Assembly (NCBI RefSeq): GCF_029211225.1
Contig: NZ_JARGEM010000002.1
Location: 248,001-312,000, forward strand
Length of the DNA stretch: 64,000 bases
DNA from: Antiquaquibacter metalliresistens
GTDB lineage: Bacteria > Actinomycetota > Actinomycetes > Actinomycetales > Microbacteriaceae
Direction: 5' to 3'
The notes under the pieces were generated by a model, which saw nothing but the letters and a program-made list of their open reading frames with translations, searched no databases and had not been told where the DNA came from. Position 1 is the first letter of the stretch. Every line of letters starts with the position of its first letter. Positions 52,754-61,996 of the stretch are shown here, piece by piece. A program made the translations under genes and the position numbers.

Positions 52754-53757
52754 CCGCCCAGGTCGACATGAAGACCGATGCCCGCTGGAAGCGACTGCTC
52801 TCGGGCGGATCCGGCGCCATCTGGTTCGCGACGGTCGCGCTGTTCCTGGTGAGCCCGCTCGTGGCCCCCGGGAGCCTCGGATACTCCTCCGTCGTCGGCA
52901 TGCTGCCGTTCGCGGCCGTGCTCGCGATCGCCGCGGTCGGTCAGACCCTCGTCGTGCAGCAACGGGGCCTCGACCTCTCCGTGCCCGCCATGATGGCCTT
53001 CGGCGCCGCGCTCGCCTCCGGGCTGCCGCAGTGGTACGGCTGGCCCGACTGGCTCGCGATCATCGCGGCGATCGTGCTTCCTGGCCTCGCCGGACTGGTG
53101 AACGGTGTCGTGATCACGCGCTTCGGCGTCATGCCGCTCGTGGCGACGCTCGGCATGAACGCGATCCTGCTCGGCACCGTCTTCGCGATCTCGAGCGGCA
53201 CGCCCGCCGGATCGCCTCAGGCGCTGGCCGACTTCGCGAAGGGCAAGGTCGGCATCGTGCCGACCGCGTTCCTGGTCGCGGTCGGGGTCGTGGTGATCGC
53301 CGGCTTCGCCGCCCAGCGCTCGATCGTGGGTCGCAGGCTCACGAGCGTCGGGGTGAGCGAGCGAGCCGCGGCCGCGATCGGCACCCGCGTTCGGCTCTAT
53401 CAGACGATGGCCTATGCGATCGCCGGTGCGACCTACGGCGTCGCATCGGTGCTCTACACGGGCTATGTCACGACGCCGCCGCTGTTCTTCGGCGACAGCT
53501 ACCTGCTGCCCACCGTCGCCGCGGTCGTGCTCGGCGGCACCGCGCTGACCGGCGGTCGCTCCGCGCTCATCTCCACCGGGGTCGCGGCACTGTTCCTGAC
53601 CCAGCTCGGGCAGCTGCTGCGTTCGGTGGGATGGCCGGAGCCCGTGCAGCTCATCGCGCAGGCGGTCGTGCTGCTCGCGGTCATCCTGATCCGTGCCCTC
53701 GTGCCGAGCATCGCGGAGTGGCGTCGGCGCAACCGGGCGATCGCCGCCGCGGCTTGA
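52750..53757 (+). CDS. ABC transporter permease (RbsC-like)
   Basis: 335 residues, about nine to ten helices; VVQQRGLDLSVPAMMAFGAALA and VVLGGTALTGGRSALISTGVAALFL are hallmarks of the branched/ribose BPD_transp_2 family. ATGA overlap with the fused ATPase-permease. The importer would thus contain two different permease domains, one fused and one free, forming a heterodimeric channel. Confidence 0.92.
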   Translation: MTAQVDMKTDARWKRLLSGGSGAIWFATVALFLVSPLVAPGSLGYSSVVGMLPFAAVLAIAAVGQTLVVQQRGLDLSVPAMMAFGAALASGLPQWYGWPDWLAIIAAIVLPGLAGLVNGVVITRFGVMPLVATLGMNAILLGTVFAISSGTPAGSPQALADFAKGKVGIVPTAFLVAVGVVVIAGFAAQRSIVGRRLTSVGVSERAAAAIGTRVRLYQTMAYAIAGATYGVASVLYTGYVTTPPLFFGDSYLLPTVAAVVLGGTALTGGRSALISTGVAALFLTQLGQLLRSVGWPEPVQLIAQAVVLLAVILIRALVPSIAEWRRRNRAIAAAA

Positions 53758-53779
53758 TCGAGCGGACGAGAAGGGAGGA

Positions 53780-55486
53780 TCAGGTGACGAGCCGATACGC
53801 CTTCATCTTGCGGTACACCGTCGCCCGCGAGATGCCGAGGATGTCGGCGGCGCGCACCCGATTGCCCTGGGCCTCCTGCAGCGCCTTGCGGATCGCCTCG
53901 AGCTCGACCTTCTCGATGAGGGAGAGCGTCTTCGAACTCTGCATGGAGGAGGGCAGGTCCGTGGGCGCGACCGCCCCGGACTTTCCGGCCGCACCCAGCT
54001 GGCTGACGAGCCGCCGCAGCTCCTTGAGGTTGCCCGGCCAGCCGTACGCGCGCAGGAGCTTGAGCGTCTCGTCCTGCAGCTCGAGCTTCGCGGCGGGCGC
54101 GAGTGCCGCGACGACGGCATTCCAGAGCACCGGGAGGTCCTCCACCCGATCGCGCAGGGGCGGGATCCACACCGCCCTCGCGCCGAACTTGAGCTCGAAG
54201 CGTTCGGCATCCCGCTCGTCATCGGTCGAGAGCGTCATCACGACCGCGACCTGGCCGGAGTGGGCTTCGATGAGCGAGCGCATGCCGTCGAGCGCGGGCG
54301 GATCGAGCGTCTCGATGCCGCGGATGACGACGGTCGCGTTCTCCGTGAAGCACTTGGCGAGCCGGGCGAGCCACTCGCGGGTGCCGAGGATGTGGCGCTC
54401 GGCCGCGTCGCTGAGCACCGGAGCCGTGGCGGATTCGCGCTCGCCGAGCGCGAGCGACGTCTTGCCCACGCCCGGCTCACCGGCCAGGATCACGGGTTCG
54501 CCGATGGCCCGCACCCGTTCGAACTGGTTCATCGCCGCGAGCCAGGCTGGTGAGCGACCGACGTTCCGCACGACCCGGCGCGGCGACGTCGCCGGGCGCG
54601 CGTTCGGGCCGGCGCCGACGACGACGACGTTGTTGTTCGGACCGATCGATGTGTACTCGAGCGTCGTCGGCCCCGATGAGAGTTCGAGCATGTACGTGCC
54701 CGTCGGGCGGTTCTCGTCGCCGAGCGTCCTGAGCAGGTGCATGTCATGAGAGGTGAGCGCGCTGGCCTTCGGGCTCTGGATCATCGCCCCCTGCGGACCG
54801 AACGCGACCACGGGATGACTCTGGTTGCGGCTCAGCTCCAGGAACACGGTGAACATCTCGCGGGCCGAGGGCTGCTCGACGGACAGCAGGTGCTGCTCGA
54901 GTTGCGTCGCCATCGAACGCACGAGCGGCTTGAGCAGGTCGGACCGCGGGGTCAGGTCGCACGACAGGGTCACGACCGCGAAGAGCTTGCGGGTGATCGG
55001 ATGGAACACCGGCGAACCGGTGCAGACGGCGTCCTGGTAGAAGTCGGCGTAGTGCTCGGTGCCGCGGATCTGCACCGGCTTGCCGAGCGTGACCACGGTG
55101 CCGACGCCGTTGGTGCCGACCACGTTCTCGGCGAGAACCGCGCCCCGCACGGTGCCGACGCGGTCGAGGTGCGACTCGGCCTGGCGGTCCTCGAACCAGC
55201 GCTGCAGGATCTGGCCGCGCGAATCCGCCAGCAGCAGAGCGAGGCCGGTGCCTTCGATGTCCTCGGCGAAGCGGTTCATGGGCGCCCCGAACATCTCAAG
55301 GAGGTGCTCGTCGAGCACGCTCTCCGGAACGTGCGGCACGTCGTGGATGTTGCCGGGATCCCCGATCGCGGCCTGGGATCGCTTCCAGGAGTCCACGAGT
55401 TCGAGCTTGCGATCGTCCGTGTGGGACCGCGACAGCGCGGCCTCCTTGGCAGATTGAACCCGATCGAGATCGAACTCGTCGTCCAT
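53780..55486 (-). CDS. GAF-AAA-Fis regulator (AcoR/MimR-like) lacking the sigma-54 contact motif
   Basis: 568 residues with an excellent AAAGGAGGTG ribosome-binding site before the ATG at 55486. The N-terminal half contains a GAF-type sensor (GLALLLADSRGQILQRW, GTNGVGTVVTLGKPVQIRG, EHYADFYQDAVCTGSPV). A reduced AAA module follows (GEPGVGKTSLALGE, ~334-347), without the GAFTGA loop used to contact sigma-54. A Fis helix-turn-helix (NRVRAADILGISRATVYRKM) ends the protein. Related actinobacterial proteins activate alcohol, ketone and alkane catabolism with the housekeeping sigma factor. Likely targets are the flanking operons through CTCAA-TTGAG-type sites. Confidence 0.88.
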   Translation of the reverse strand: MDDEFDLDRVQSAKEAALSRSHTDDRKLELVDSWKRSQAAIGDPGNIHDVPHVPESVLDEHLLEMFGAPMNRFAEDIEGTGLALLLADSRGQILQRWFEDRQAESHLDRVGTVRGAVLAENVVGTNGVGTVVTLGKPVQIRGTEHYADFYQDAVCTGSPVFHPITRKLFAVVTLSCDLTPRSDLLKPLVRSMATQLEQHLLSVEQPSAREMFTVFLELSRNQSHPVVAFGPQGAMIQSPKASALTSHDMHLLRTLGDENRPTGTYMLELSSGPTTLEYTSIGPNNNVVVVGAGPNARPATSPRRVVRNVGRSPAWLAAMNQFERVRAIGEPVILAGEPGVGKTSLALGERESATAPVLSDAAERHILGTREWLARLAKCFTENATVVIRGIETLDPPALDGMRSLIEAHSGQVAVVMTLSTDDERDAERFELKFGARAVWIPPLRDRVEDLPVLWNAVVAALAPAAKLELQDETLKLLRAYGWPGNLKELRRLVSQLGAAGKSGAVAPTDLPSSMQSSKTLSLIEKVELEAIRKALQEAQGNRVRAADILGISRATVYRKMKAYRLVT

Positions 55487-55601
55487 GCTGCACCTCCTTT
55501 GGCGCACCGTGCCGCGGCTTTTGTCGGGAGCTGGGGAGAATCGGGTCTCGCTCCGGAAGCCGTTCGAACCATCGTACGGTCCCGGTCGAGCATCCGATCG
55601 T

Positions 55602-55612
55602 CTCAAATTGAG
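55602..55612. promoter_or_regulatory. CTCAAATTGAG palindrome upstream of the Fis-type regulator
   Basis: CTCAA-A-TTGAG, an 11-bp palindrome in the sequence CGTCTCAAATTGAG. It lies 116 bp upstream of the regulator's ATG and 104 bp upstream of the aldehyde dehydrogenase ATG, and resembles the site at 47891-47901. Confidence 0.55.
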
Positions 55613-55629
55613 CCCCACGCTCGTAGTAT

Positions 55630-55638
55630 CGTAATACG
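55630..55638. promoter_or_regulatory. CGTAATACG site upstream of the aldehyde dehydrogenase operon, predicted GntR operator
   Basis: CGTAATACG fits the FadR-subfamily pattern GT-N3-AC. The same 9-mer, with T before it, lies upstream of the GntR gene at 60161-60169. Confidence 0.6.
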
Positions 55639-55715
55639 CGAATATGCTGATTGGGAAATCACGTCGGGCATCGTCTCGCGTTCCACCGCCTCGCCTCGTC
55701 TGAAGGAGCACCACC

Positions 55716-57209
55716 ATGCCCGCACTCATCGACCGTCCCGCGACAACGCTGCGCGGTCACGTCGTTCCCACCGGCCTCCTCATCGACGGCGAATGGCGTG
55801 CCACTGACGCCACGATCGCGGTGACGAATCCGGCCGACGGCGAGGTGATCGCGCACGTCTCCGACGGCACACCCGCGCACGCGCTCGAGGCGCTCGATGC
55901 GGCGACCCGCGCCAGCGCGCAGTGGCGCGAGTGGTCGCCGCGCGCCCGCGCCGACCTGTTCCACGCCGCGCACCGACTGCTGATGGACCGCGCCGACGCC
56001 TTCGCGGACGTCATGGTGCTCGAGAGCGGAAAGCCGCGGTCCGAGGCGGCGAGCGAGTTCGCGCTCTCCGCCGGATTCTTCCTCTGGTACACCGAGCAGA
56101 TCGCGCACCTGCACGGCACCTACCAGGAGGGGTCGCGCGGCGGGTACCGGGTGATCGAGACGCACCAGCCCGTCGGCCCGAGCTTCCTGGTCACCCCGTG
56201 GAACTTCCCGATGCTGATGTCCGCGCGAAAGGCCGGTGCCGCACTCGCCGCCGGTTGCACCGTGATCATGAAGTCCGCACGCGAGACCCCGCTCACGGCC
56301 GCGCTCTTCGTCGACACGCTCGTCGAGGCCGGCTTCCCGGCCGGAGTCGTCAATCTCGTGCACACGAGCACCTCGGCCGCGGTCTCCAGCGCGGTCATGG
56401 CCGACGAGCGCCTGCGCAAAGTGAGCTTCACCGGCTCCACGGGGGTCGGCACGACGCTGCTCGGCCAGGCCGCGCAGAACATCGTCAACTCGTCGATGGA
56501 ACTCGGTGGGGATGGTCCGTTCATCGTGCTCGACGACGCCGACGTCGATCTCGCCGTCGACGAGGCCATCGTCTGCAAGTTCCGCAACGCCGGGCAGGCC
56601 TGCGTCGCCGCGAACCGCATCATCCTCCACGAGGCGATCGCCGACGAGTTCACGGAGAAGTTCGTGGCGCGCACCCGCGCCCTGAAGGTCGGCGACGGGT
56701 TCGACCCGGAGTCGATCGTCGGCCCCGTCATCACCGCGAAGCAGCGCGAGCGAGTGATCGGCCTCGTCGCCTCGTTCCAGCAGGCCGGCGCGACGCTGCA
56801 CGTCGGGGGGCATCCGATCGATGGACCCGGCTTCTTCTACGAGCCCACGGTGCTCACCTTCCCGAACCACGACCACGAGTTCTGCAACGAGGAGCTGTTC
56901 GCCCCGGTCGCCGCCCTCTACCGGGTCGCCTCGGTGGCGGAGGCCATCGCCTTCGGCAACGACACGCACTACGGCCTCTCAGCGTACCTGTTCACCCGGG
57001 ACCTCTCCCGAGCGGTGGCCGTCGCCGAGCGCCTCGACTTCGGGATGGTCGGCGTCAATCGCGGCGTCATGGCCGATCCCGCGGCGCCGTTCGGCGGTAT
57101 CAAGGCCTCCGGGCTGGGCCGGGAGGGCGGCCACGACGGCGTCCACGAGTTCCTGGAGCGCAAGTACATCGCGCTCACGATCGACGAGACGGCAGGACTG
57201 GAAGGATGA
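55716..57209 (+). CDS. NAD(P)-dependent aldehyde dehydrogenase (succinate-semialdehyde dehydrogenase-like)
   Basis: 497 residues. Catalytic Glu262 in MELGGDGPF and Cys296 in NAGQACVAANR; Rossmann motif FTGSTGVG (238-245); PWNFP (161-165). It resembles the GabD/SSADH group that oxidises omega-oxo acids. In the proposed pathway it would convert 6-oxohexanoate (or a homologue) to adipate. GAAGGAG lies upstream of the ATG at 55716. It is the first gene of the ALDH-ADH-HADH operon; the stop overlaps the next gene's upstream ATG. Confidence 0.93.
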   Translation: MPALIDRPATTLRGHVVPTGLLIDGEWRATDATIAVTNPADGEVIAHVSDGTPAHALEALDAATRASAQWREWSPRARADLFHAAHRLLMDRADAFADVMVLESGKPRSEAASEFALSAGFFLWYTEQIAHLHGTYQEGSRGGYRVIETHQPVGPSFLVTPWNFPMLMSARKAGAALAAGCTVIMKSARETPLTAALFVDTLVEAGFPAGVVNLVHTSTSAAVSSAVMADERLRKVSFTGSTGVGTTLLGQAAQNIVNSSMELGGDGPFIVLDDADVDLAVDEAIVCKFRNAGQACVAANRIILHEAIADEFTEKFVARTRALKVGDGFDPESIVGPVITAKQRERVIGLVASFQQAGATLHVGGHPIDGPGFFYEPTVLTFPNHDHEFCNEELFAPVAALYRVASVAEAIAFGNDTHYGLSAYLFTRDLSRAVAVAERLDFGMVGVNRGVMADPAAPFGGIKASGLGREGGHDGVHEFLERKYIALTIDETAGLEG

Positions 57210-57211
57210 CG

Positions 57212-58456
57212 ATGCCCGACATCAGCAACCGGATCGGACTCGGGCTGCTCCGCCAGCCGAAGACCGTGGTGTTCGGCCCCGGCAAGCGGGACCAGATCCC
57301 CCTGCTGGTCGCCCCGCTCGGTTCGCGGGTGCTGATCTGCACGGACGCACGCATGGCCACGACCGTCGAGTTCGCGGGCATCCGATCCGCCATCGAGGCG
57401 ACCGGCGCCACGGTGGCGGTCTTCGATCAGGTCGAACCGGATCTGCCCCGCACCAACGTGGTCGAGCTCGTCGCGGCGTTCGGCGACGCGGGCATCGAGG
57501 TGGTCATCGGCATCGGCGGCGGCAGTTGCCTGGACATGGCGAAGGTTGCAGCACTCGTGCTGCACACCGGACGGGACATCAGCGAGTACTACGGCGAGAA
57601 CCTCGTCGAGGCGCCGGGACTGCCGGTGATCACAGTGCCGACCACGGGCGGCACGGGCGCCGAGGTGACCTGCATCTCCGTGGTCTTCGACGCGGACCGC
57701 GGCATGAAGGTGGGTGTGGCGAGCGAGCACCTCGAACCGGTCGCGGCGGTGATCGACCCGGAGCTCACCGTGAGCTGCCCGCCCGGGCTGACGGCGGCGA
57801 CCGGCGCCGATGCGCTCTCGCACCTGATCGAGTCCTTCACCGACCGGGCCAAGAATCCCGGCGCTGACGACATCGCGCGGCACCTCTATGTGGGCAAGAA
57901 CGTGCTCACCGACATCTTCTGCCGCACCGGCCTCGAACTGCTCAACACCTCGCTCGAACGCGTCGTCGCCGATCCCTCGAACCTCGCGGCCCGTGCCGAC
58001 ACCATGCTCGCCTCGTTCTGCGCCGGCATGGCCATCAACACGGCCGGCACCGCGGGGGCGCACGCGATCCAGTCGCCGATCGGCAACCTCACGCACACCG
58101 CCCACGGAATCGGCGTCGGCGCGCTGCTGCCCTACGTGATGCGCTTCAACCTCCCCGCCAACGTGTCGGCGTTCGCCGACATCGCCGCGGCGTTCGGCAT
58201 CGCGGACCCGCAGGCCACCGCTCTGGACAATGCCCGAGCGGCGATCGTGCGCGTCGAAGCGCTGCTGGCGGCCCTCGGGGTGCCGACGAACCTGAAGGAT
58301 CTTGGGCTGGATCCGGCGGACTTCGGATACGTCGCCGACCAGGCGATGCTCGCCACCCGGCTGACCGCGAACAACCCTCGCGAGCTCACCCGCGAGGCGA
58401 TCGTCGGGATCCTCGAGCGCGGCTACGCCGACGACCACACGTGGTGGGAAAACTAG
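57212..58456 (+). CDS. Iron-containing (group III) alcohol dehydrogenase
   Basis: 414 residues from the ATG at 57212, favoured by GGAAGG six bases upstream; an in-frame ATG at 57206 overlapping the ALDH stop is the alternative (416 residues). The NAD-binding GIGGGSCLDMAK and TVPTTGGTGAEVT motifs and the metal ligands in TGADALSHLIESF and GAHAIQSPIGNLTHTAHGIGVG identify the family. It could oxidise the primary alcohol of an omega-hydroxy acid to the aldehyde used by the preceding enzyme. Confidence 0.92.
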   Translation: MPDISNRIGLGLLRQPKTVVFGPGKRDQIPLLVAPLGSRVLICTDARMATTVEFAGIRSAIEATGATVAVFDQVEPDLPRTNVVELVAAFGDAGIEVVIGIGGGSCLDMAKVAALVLHTGRDISEYYGENLVEAPGLPVITVPTTGGTGAEVTCISVVFDADRGMKVGVASEHLEPVAAVIDPELTVSCPPGLTAATGADALSHLIESFTDRAKNPGADDIARHLYVGKNVLTDIFCRTGLELLNTSLERVVADPSNLAARADTMLASFCAGMAINTAGTAGAHAIQSPIGNLTHTAHGIGVGALLPYVMRFNLPANVSAFADIAAAFGIADPQATALDNARAAIVRVEALLAALGVPTNLKDLGLDPADFGYVADQAMLATRLTANNPRELTREAIVGILERGYADDHTWWEN

Positions 58457-58500
58457 CCCACCGCGACAATCCCAGCTCCACCCGCTCACAGAGGAACACC

Positions 58501-59424
58501 ATGAACCGCACCGTTGGCATCGCAGGCACCGGATCGATCGGCGTGGCATTCGCGGTGCTCTTCGCCACCGCCGGGTTCACGGTGCGCATGTGGGATGCCC
58601 TTCCCGGGGCCTTCGACCGCGCGCGCGCAGACCTCGCCGATCGCCTGCACCTGCTGTCACGGCACGGGCTGCTGAAGGAGCCCATCGACGCCGTCAGCGC
58701 CCGGGTGAGCTACCACGAGATCCTGCTCGACTGCCTCGAGGGCGCCGAACTCGTGCAGGAGTGCGTGCCCGAACGGCTCGAGATCAAGCGCGAGGTGTTC
58801 CAGCAGCTCGGGGCCTACAGCGAACCGGATGCCGTGCTCGCCAGTTCGAGTTCCGCGATCGTCTCGAGCGAGTTCGCCACGAGCACGCCGGCACGCGATC
58901 GCGTGCTCGTCGCACACCCGGGCAACCCGCCGTACCTCATCCCGGTGATCGAACTGGTGCCGTCGGCCTTCACAGCGCAGGACACGGTCGAGCGCGCCAA
59001 GGCCATCTACCGCGAGGCGGGCATGACGCCCATCCTCGTGAACGCGGAGATCGAGGGCTTCGTGTTCAATCGATTGCAGGGCGCCCTGCTGCGTGAGGCG
59101 TACTGTCTCGTGCGCGATGGGGTCGCGAGCGTCGACGACATCGATGAGGTGGTACGCAGCGGGCTCGGTCGGCGCTGGGCGTTCATCGGCCCGTTCGAGA
59201 CCGTCGACCTCAACACCCGTGGCGGCATCGAATCGCACGCGGAGAAGATGGGTCCCGCCTATCACCGGATGGGCGCGGTGCGGGGTCAGGACGATCCCTG
59301 GACGCCGGAACTGGTGGCCGAGGTCGCCCGGCAACGACGGGACATCCTGCCGCTGGAGCAGTGGGAGGACCGGGTGCGCTGGCGCGACGAGCAGCTCATG
59401 GCGTTGCGCCGGCTGCTCGACTGA
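58501..59424 (+). CDS. 3-hydroxyacyl-CoA dehydrogenase family protein
   Basis: 307 residues from the ATG at 58501 (GAGGAACACC upstream). NAD loop AGTGSIGVAF (8-17), SSSSAIVSSEF, and the catalytic region HPGNPPYLIPVIELVP with His and the downstream EIEGFVFNRLQGALLREAY. It is a stand-alone dehydrogenase without a hydratase domain, in the lambda-crystallin/gulonate-dehydrogenase-like branch. It could act on 3-hydroxyadipyl-CoA before thiolysis by PcaF, or on a free hydroxy acid. It is last in its operon. Confidence 0.88.
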   Translation: MNRTVGIAGTGSIGVAFAVLFATAGFTVRMWDALPGAFDRARADLADRLHLLSRHGLLKEPIDAVSARVSYHEILLDCLEGAELVQECVPERLEIKREVFQQLGAYSEPDAVLASSSSAIVSSEFATSTPARDRVLVAHPGNPPYLIPVIELVPSAFTAQDTVERAKAIYREAGMTPILVNAEIEGFVFNRLQGALLREAYCLVRDGVASVDDIDEVVRSGLGRRWAFIGPFETVDLNTRGGIESHAEKMGPAYHRMGAVRGQDDPWTPELVAEVARQRRDILPLEQWEDRVRWRDEQLMALRRLLD

Positions 59425-59426
59425 AC

Positions 59427-60131
59427 TCAGCTCGCGTCGCGCTCGGTGCCGTTGGCGGCGACGTGCTTGCGATACTCGAGGATCGCGAGGCGACCGGCGC
59501 CGCGGATGTGCTCCTCGCACGCCTGACGGGCCAGGACCGGATCCCGCAACTCGGTGGCGGCGTGGACGATGCGGCTGAGCTCCTGCATCGACAGGGCGAC
59601 GCGATCCGCGTCGAGGAAGGCGTAGTGGCGCAGGATGCCGATGCGGGTGTGGATGCCGCTGAGATCCGCCGTCAGCACCGGATTCTGGGCGCCATCGAGC
59701 AACAGCCGGTAGAACTCGTCCTTCGCGATGCCGCGCGACTCGAGTGTGCCGCGCAGGTAGCTGTCGCCCATCGACGCGAAGTGCTCGCGCAGGGCAGCGA
59801 CCTGCGCCTGGCTCGCGCGCTCGGCGAAGAGCTCGCCGACGAGCCCCTCGAGCGCGCGCCGCACCTCGTAAAGCGCTTCGATGTCCTCCACGGTCAGCAC
59901 CGTGACGATGGGGCCACGATTCGGCAGCATCGTGATCAGCCGCTCGGACTCGAGCTGGCGAAGCGCCTCGCGGATCACCGTGCGCGACACTCCGTAGCGC
60001 TCGCACAGAGTGTTCTCCAGCAGACGATCCCCGGGGTGGAGCACGTCGTCCAGGATCTCCTGGCGCATGATCTCGACCACCCGCTGCCGCAGCGGGGCGG
60101 CTTCCTGGCGAATGATCGTGCCGCTCGTCAT
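59427..60131 (-). CDS. GntR-family regulator, FadR subfamily
   Basis: 234 residues. Winged helix APLRQRVVEIMRQEILDDVLHPGDRLLENTLCERYGVSRTVIREALRQLESERLI in outline, then an all-helical FCD domain (EVRRALEGLVGELFAERAS, ending in HAATELRDPVLARQACEEHI with His metal ligands). Such proteins bind carboxylates. It is convergent with the dehydrogenase operon (2-bp gap). The shared CGTAATACG sites suggest it controls that operon and itself. The start follows TAGGCT-N7. Confidence 0.9.
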   Translation of the reverse strand: MTSGTIIRQEAAPLRQRVVEIMRQEILDDVLHPGDRLLENTLCERYGVSRTVIREALRQLESERLITMLPNRGPIVTVLTVEDIEALYEVRRALEGLVGELFAERASQAQVAALREHFASMGDSYLRGTLESRGIAKDEFYRLLLDGAQNPVLTADLSGIHTRIGILRHYAFLDADRVALSMQELSRIVHAATELRDPVLARQACEEHIRGAGRLAILEYRKHVAANGTERDAS

Positions 60132-60138
60132 GCCACCC

Positions 60139-60144
60139 AGCCTA
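60139..60144 (-). promoter_or_regulatory. -10 box for leaderless GntR gene
   Basis: TAGGCT on the minus strand, 7 nt before the ATG at 60131. Confidence 0.5.
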
Positions 60145-60160
60145 CGGGGTTCCCGCACAC

Positions 60161-60169
60161 CGTATTACG
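60161..60169. promoter_or_regulatory. CGTAATACG operator upstream of the GntR gene
   Basis: CGTATTACG on the plus strand (CGTAATACG on the minus strand), in the expected -35 region 17 bp from the TAGGCT box. It is identical to the site at 55630-55638, consistent with autoregulation. Confidence 0.6.
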
Positions 60170-60190
60170 ACCATATGCGCGCGGCGCGAG

Positions 60191-61996
60191 CTAGACCAGC
60201 GAGTCCCGCCACGCCGCGTGCAACTGCGCGAACCGACCGGTGCCGCCGATCAGTTCGGCAGGGGTGCCGTCTTCGATGATGCGCCCGTGCTCCATGACGA
60301 GCACGCGATCGGCGATCGCGACCGTCGACAACCGGTGCGCGATGATCACCGCCGTACGGTCGGCGAGCAGCGTCTGCAGGCCCTCCTGCACGAGCCGCTC
60401 CGAGGGGATGTCGAGCGACGCGGTCGCCTCGTCGAGGATGAGCACCACCGGGTCGGCCAGGAACGCCCGCGCGAACGACAGCAGCTGTCGTTGCCCGGCC
60501 GAGACGCGACCGCCGCGCTTGTTCACGTCGGTGTCGTAGCCGTTCGGCAGCGACTCGATGAACTCGTGCGCGCCCACCGCCTTCGCGGCGGCGACGATCT
60601 GATCGCGGGTGGCATCCGGGTTACCCAGCGCGATGTTGTCGGCCACGGTGCCGGAGAACAAGTACGCCTCTTGGGTGACCATCACGATCGCTCGCCGCAG
60701 ATCCTTCGGGTGCAGGCGCCGCAGGTCGACCCCGTCGAGCCGCACGGTGCCCTCGGAGGGGTCGTAGAAGCGCGAGATGAGCTTGGCGAGCGTGGACTTG
60801 CCCGCTCCCGTCGACCCGACGAGCGCGATCGTCTGCCCCGCCGGGATGTCGAGATCGAAGGCGGGCAGGATGACGCGGTCGGCCTTGTACGCGAACTCCA
60901 CGTTCTCGAAACTCACGCGTCCGCTCGCCTTGCGCAGGTCGATCGGGCGGGTCGGATCGGGCACGGTGGGTCGCTCCTCCAGCACCCCGGAGATCTTCTC
61001 GAGCGCCGCCGCCGCCGACTGGTACGAGTTGTAGAACATCGCCATCTCCTGCGCCGGGGCGAAGAACTGGCGGGTCCACAGCAGCACCGCGAGCAGCACG
61101 CCGATGCCGAGCCCGCCGGTCGCCACGCGCAGGCCGCCGACGAGCAGCACGGCCGTGAGGGCGAGGTTGCCGATGAGCACGAGTCCCGGATCGAAGATGC
61201 CGAACAGTTTGATGACCCGGCTGTTGGTGTAGCGGTAGTCCTCGACCAACCCACCGAACTCGACCTCGTTGCGCGGCTCCTTGCGGAACGCCTTCACCGC
61301 ACGAATGCCGGTCATCGTCTCCACGAACTGCACGATCAGCCGGGCGGATGCGGTGCGGGTGTCGCGGAAGTACAGCTGCGACCGCACCTGGAACCAGCGG
61401 GTGAGCACCGCCAGCGGCACGAGCGAACCGATCAGCACGAGCCCGCTGACCCAGTCGAAGGAGAACATCGCGATGGCGATGAACCCCATGTAGAGCGCGC
61501 CCTGCACGAGCTGGCTCACACCGGAGTCGAGCAGTTCGCGGATCGCATCGAGGTCGCTGGTCTGCCGCGCGATGATGCGCCCCGACGTGTAGCTCTCGTG
61601 GAACTCGAGCGACAGCCGCTGGGTGTGCAGGAACACGCGCTTGCGCAGATCGAACAGGATGGCCTGGCTCACGCGTGCCGTGAGCACCGTGTACCAGGCG
61701 ATGAGCAGGGCACCGATGAGTCCGGTGATCAGGTATGCGGCCACGATGCCGACCAGTGGCAGCCAATCCTGTCGCAGCAGCGCGGGCAGACCAGTGCTGA
61801 GCCCGAGCGCGATGAACGCGGGGCCGGCAACCTGCGCGGCCGTCGAGATCACGACGACGGCCATGGTGAGCGCGACCTTCGCCCGCACCGGCCGCAGCAG
61901 CGAGCCCAGCAGCCGCAGCGAGCGCTGTCGGATCTGGCGGCTCTCGGCCTTGGAGTAGTCGTTGCGCTCTTCGCCTTCGACGCCGGTGACGCTCAT
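60191..61996 (-). CDS. ABC exporter half-transporter, ATP-binding and membrane domains (subunit 2)
   Basis: 601 residues. An N-terminal six-helix exporter domain (about 30-330) is followed by an NBD with Walker A GSTGAGKS, signature [16 protein letters not shown] (VSAGQ in place of LSGGQ), Walker [14 protein letters not shown] and the H-loop in IIAHRLSTV. Its ATG overlaps the stop of the upstream partner (ATGA at 61996-61993), so the two form a heterodimeric exporter. The substrate (drug, lipid or peptide) is unknown. Confidence 0.92.
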   Translation of the reverse strand: MSVTGVEGEERNDYSKAESRQIRQRSLRLLGSLLRPVRAKVALTMAVVVISTAAQVAGPAFIALGLSTGLPALLRQDWLPLVGIVAAYLITGLIGALLIAWYTVLTARVSQAILFDLRKRVFLHTQRLSLEFHESYTSGRIIARQTSDLDAIRELLDSGVSQLVQGALYMGFIAIAMFSFDWVSGLVLIGSLVPLAVLTRWFQVRSQLYFRDTRTASARLIVQFVETMTGIRAVKAFRKEPRNEVEFGGLVEDYRYTNSRVIKLFGIFDPGLVLIGNLALTAVLLVGGLRVATGGLGIGVLLAVLLWTRQFFAPAQEMAMFYNSYQSAAAALEKISGVLEERPTVPDPTRPIDLRKASGRVSFENVEFAYKADRVILPAFDLDIPAGQTIALVGSTGAGKSTLAKLISRFYDPSEGTVRLDGVDLRRLHPKDLRRAIVMVTQEAYLFSGTVADNIALGNPDATRDQIVAAAKAVGAHEFIESLPNGYDTDVNKRGGRVSAGQRQLLSFARAFLADPVVLILDEATASLDIPSERLVQEGLQTLLADRTAVIIAHRLSTVAIADRVLVMEHGRIIEDGTPAELIGGTGRFAQLHAAWRDSLV

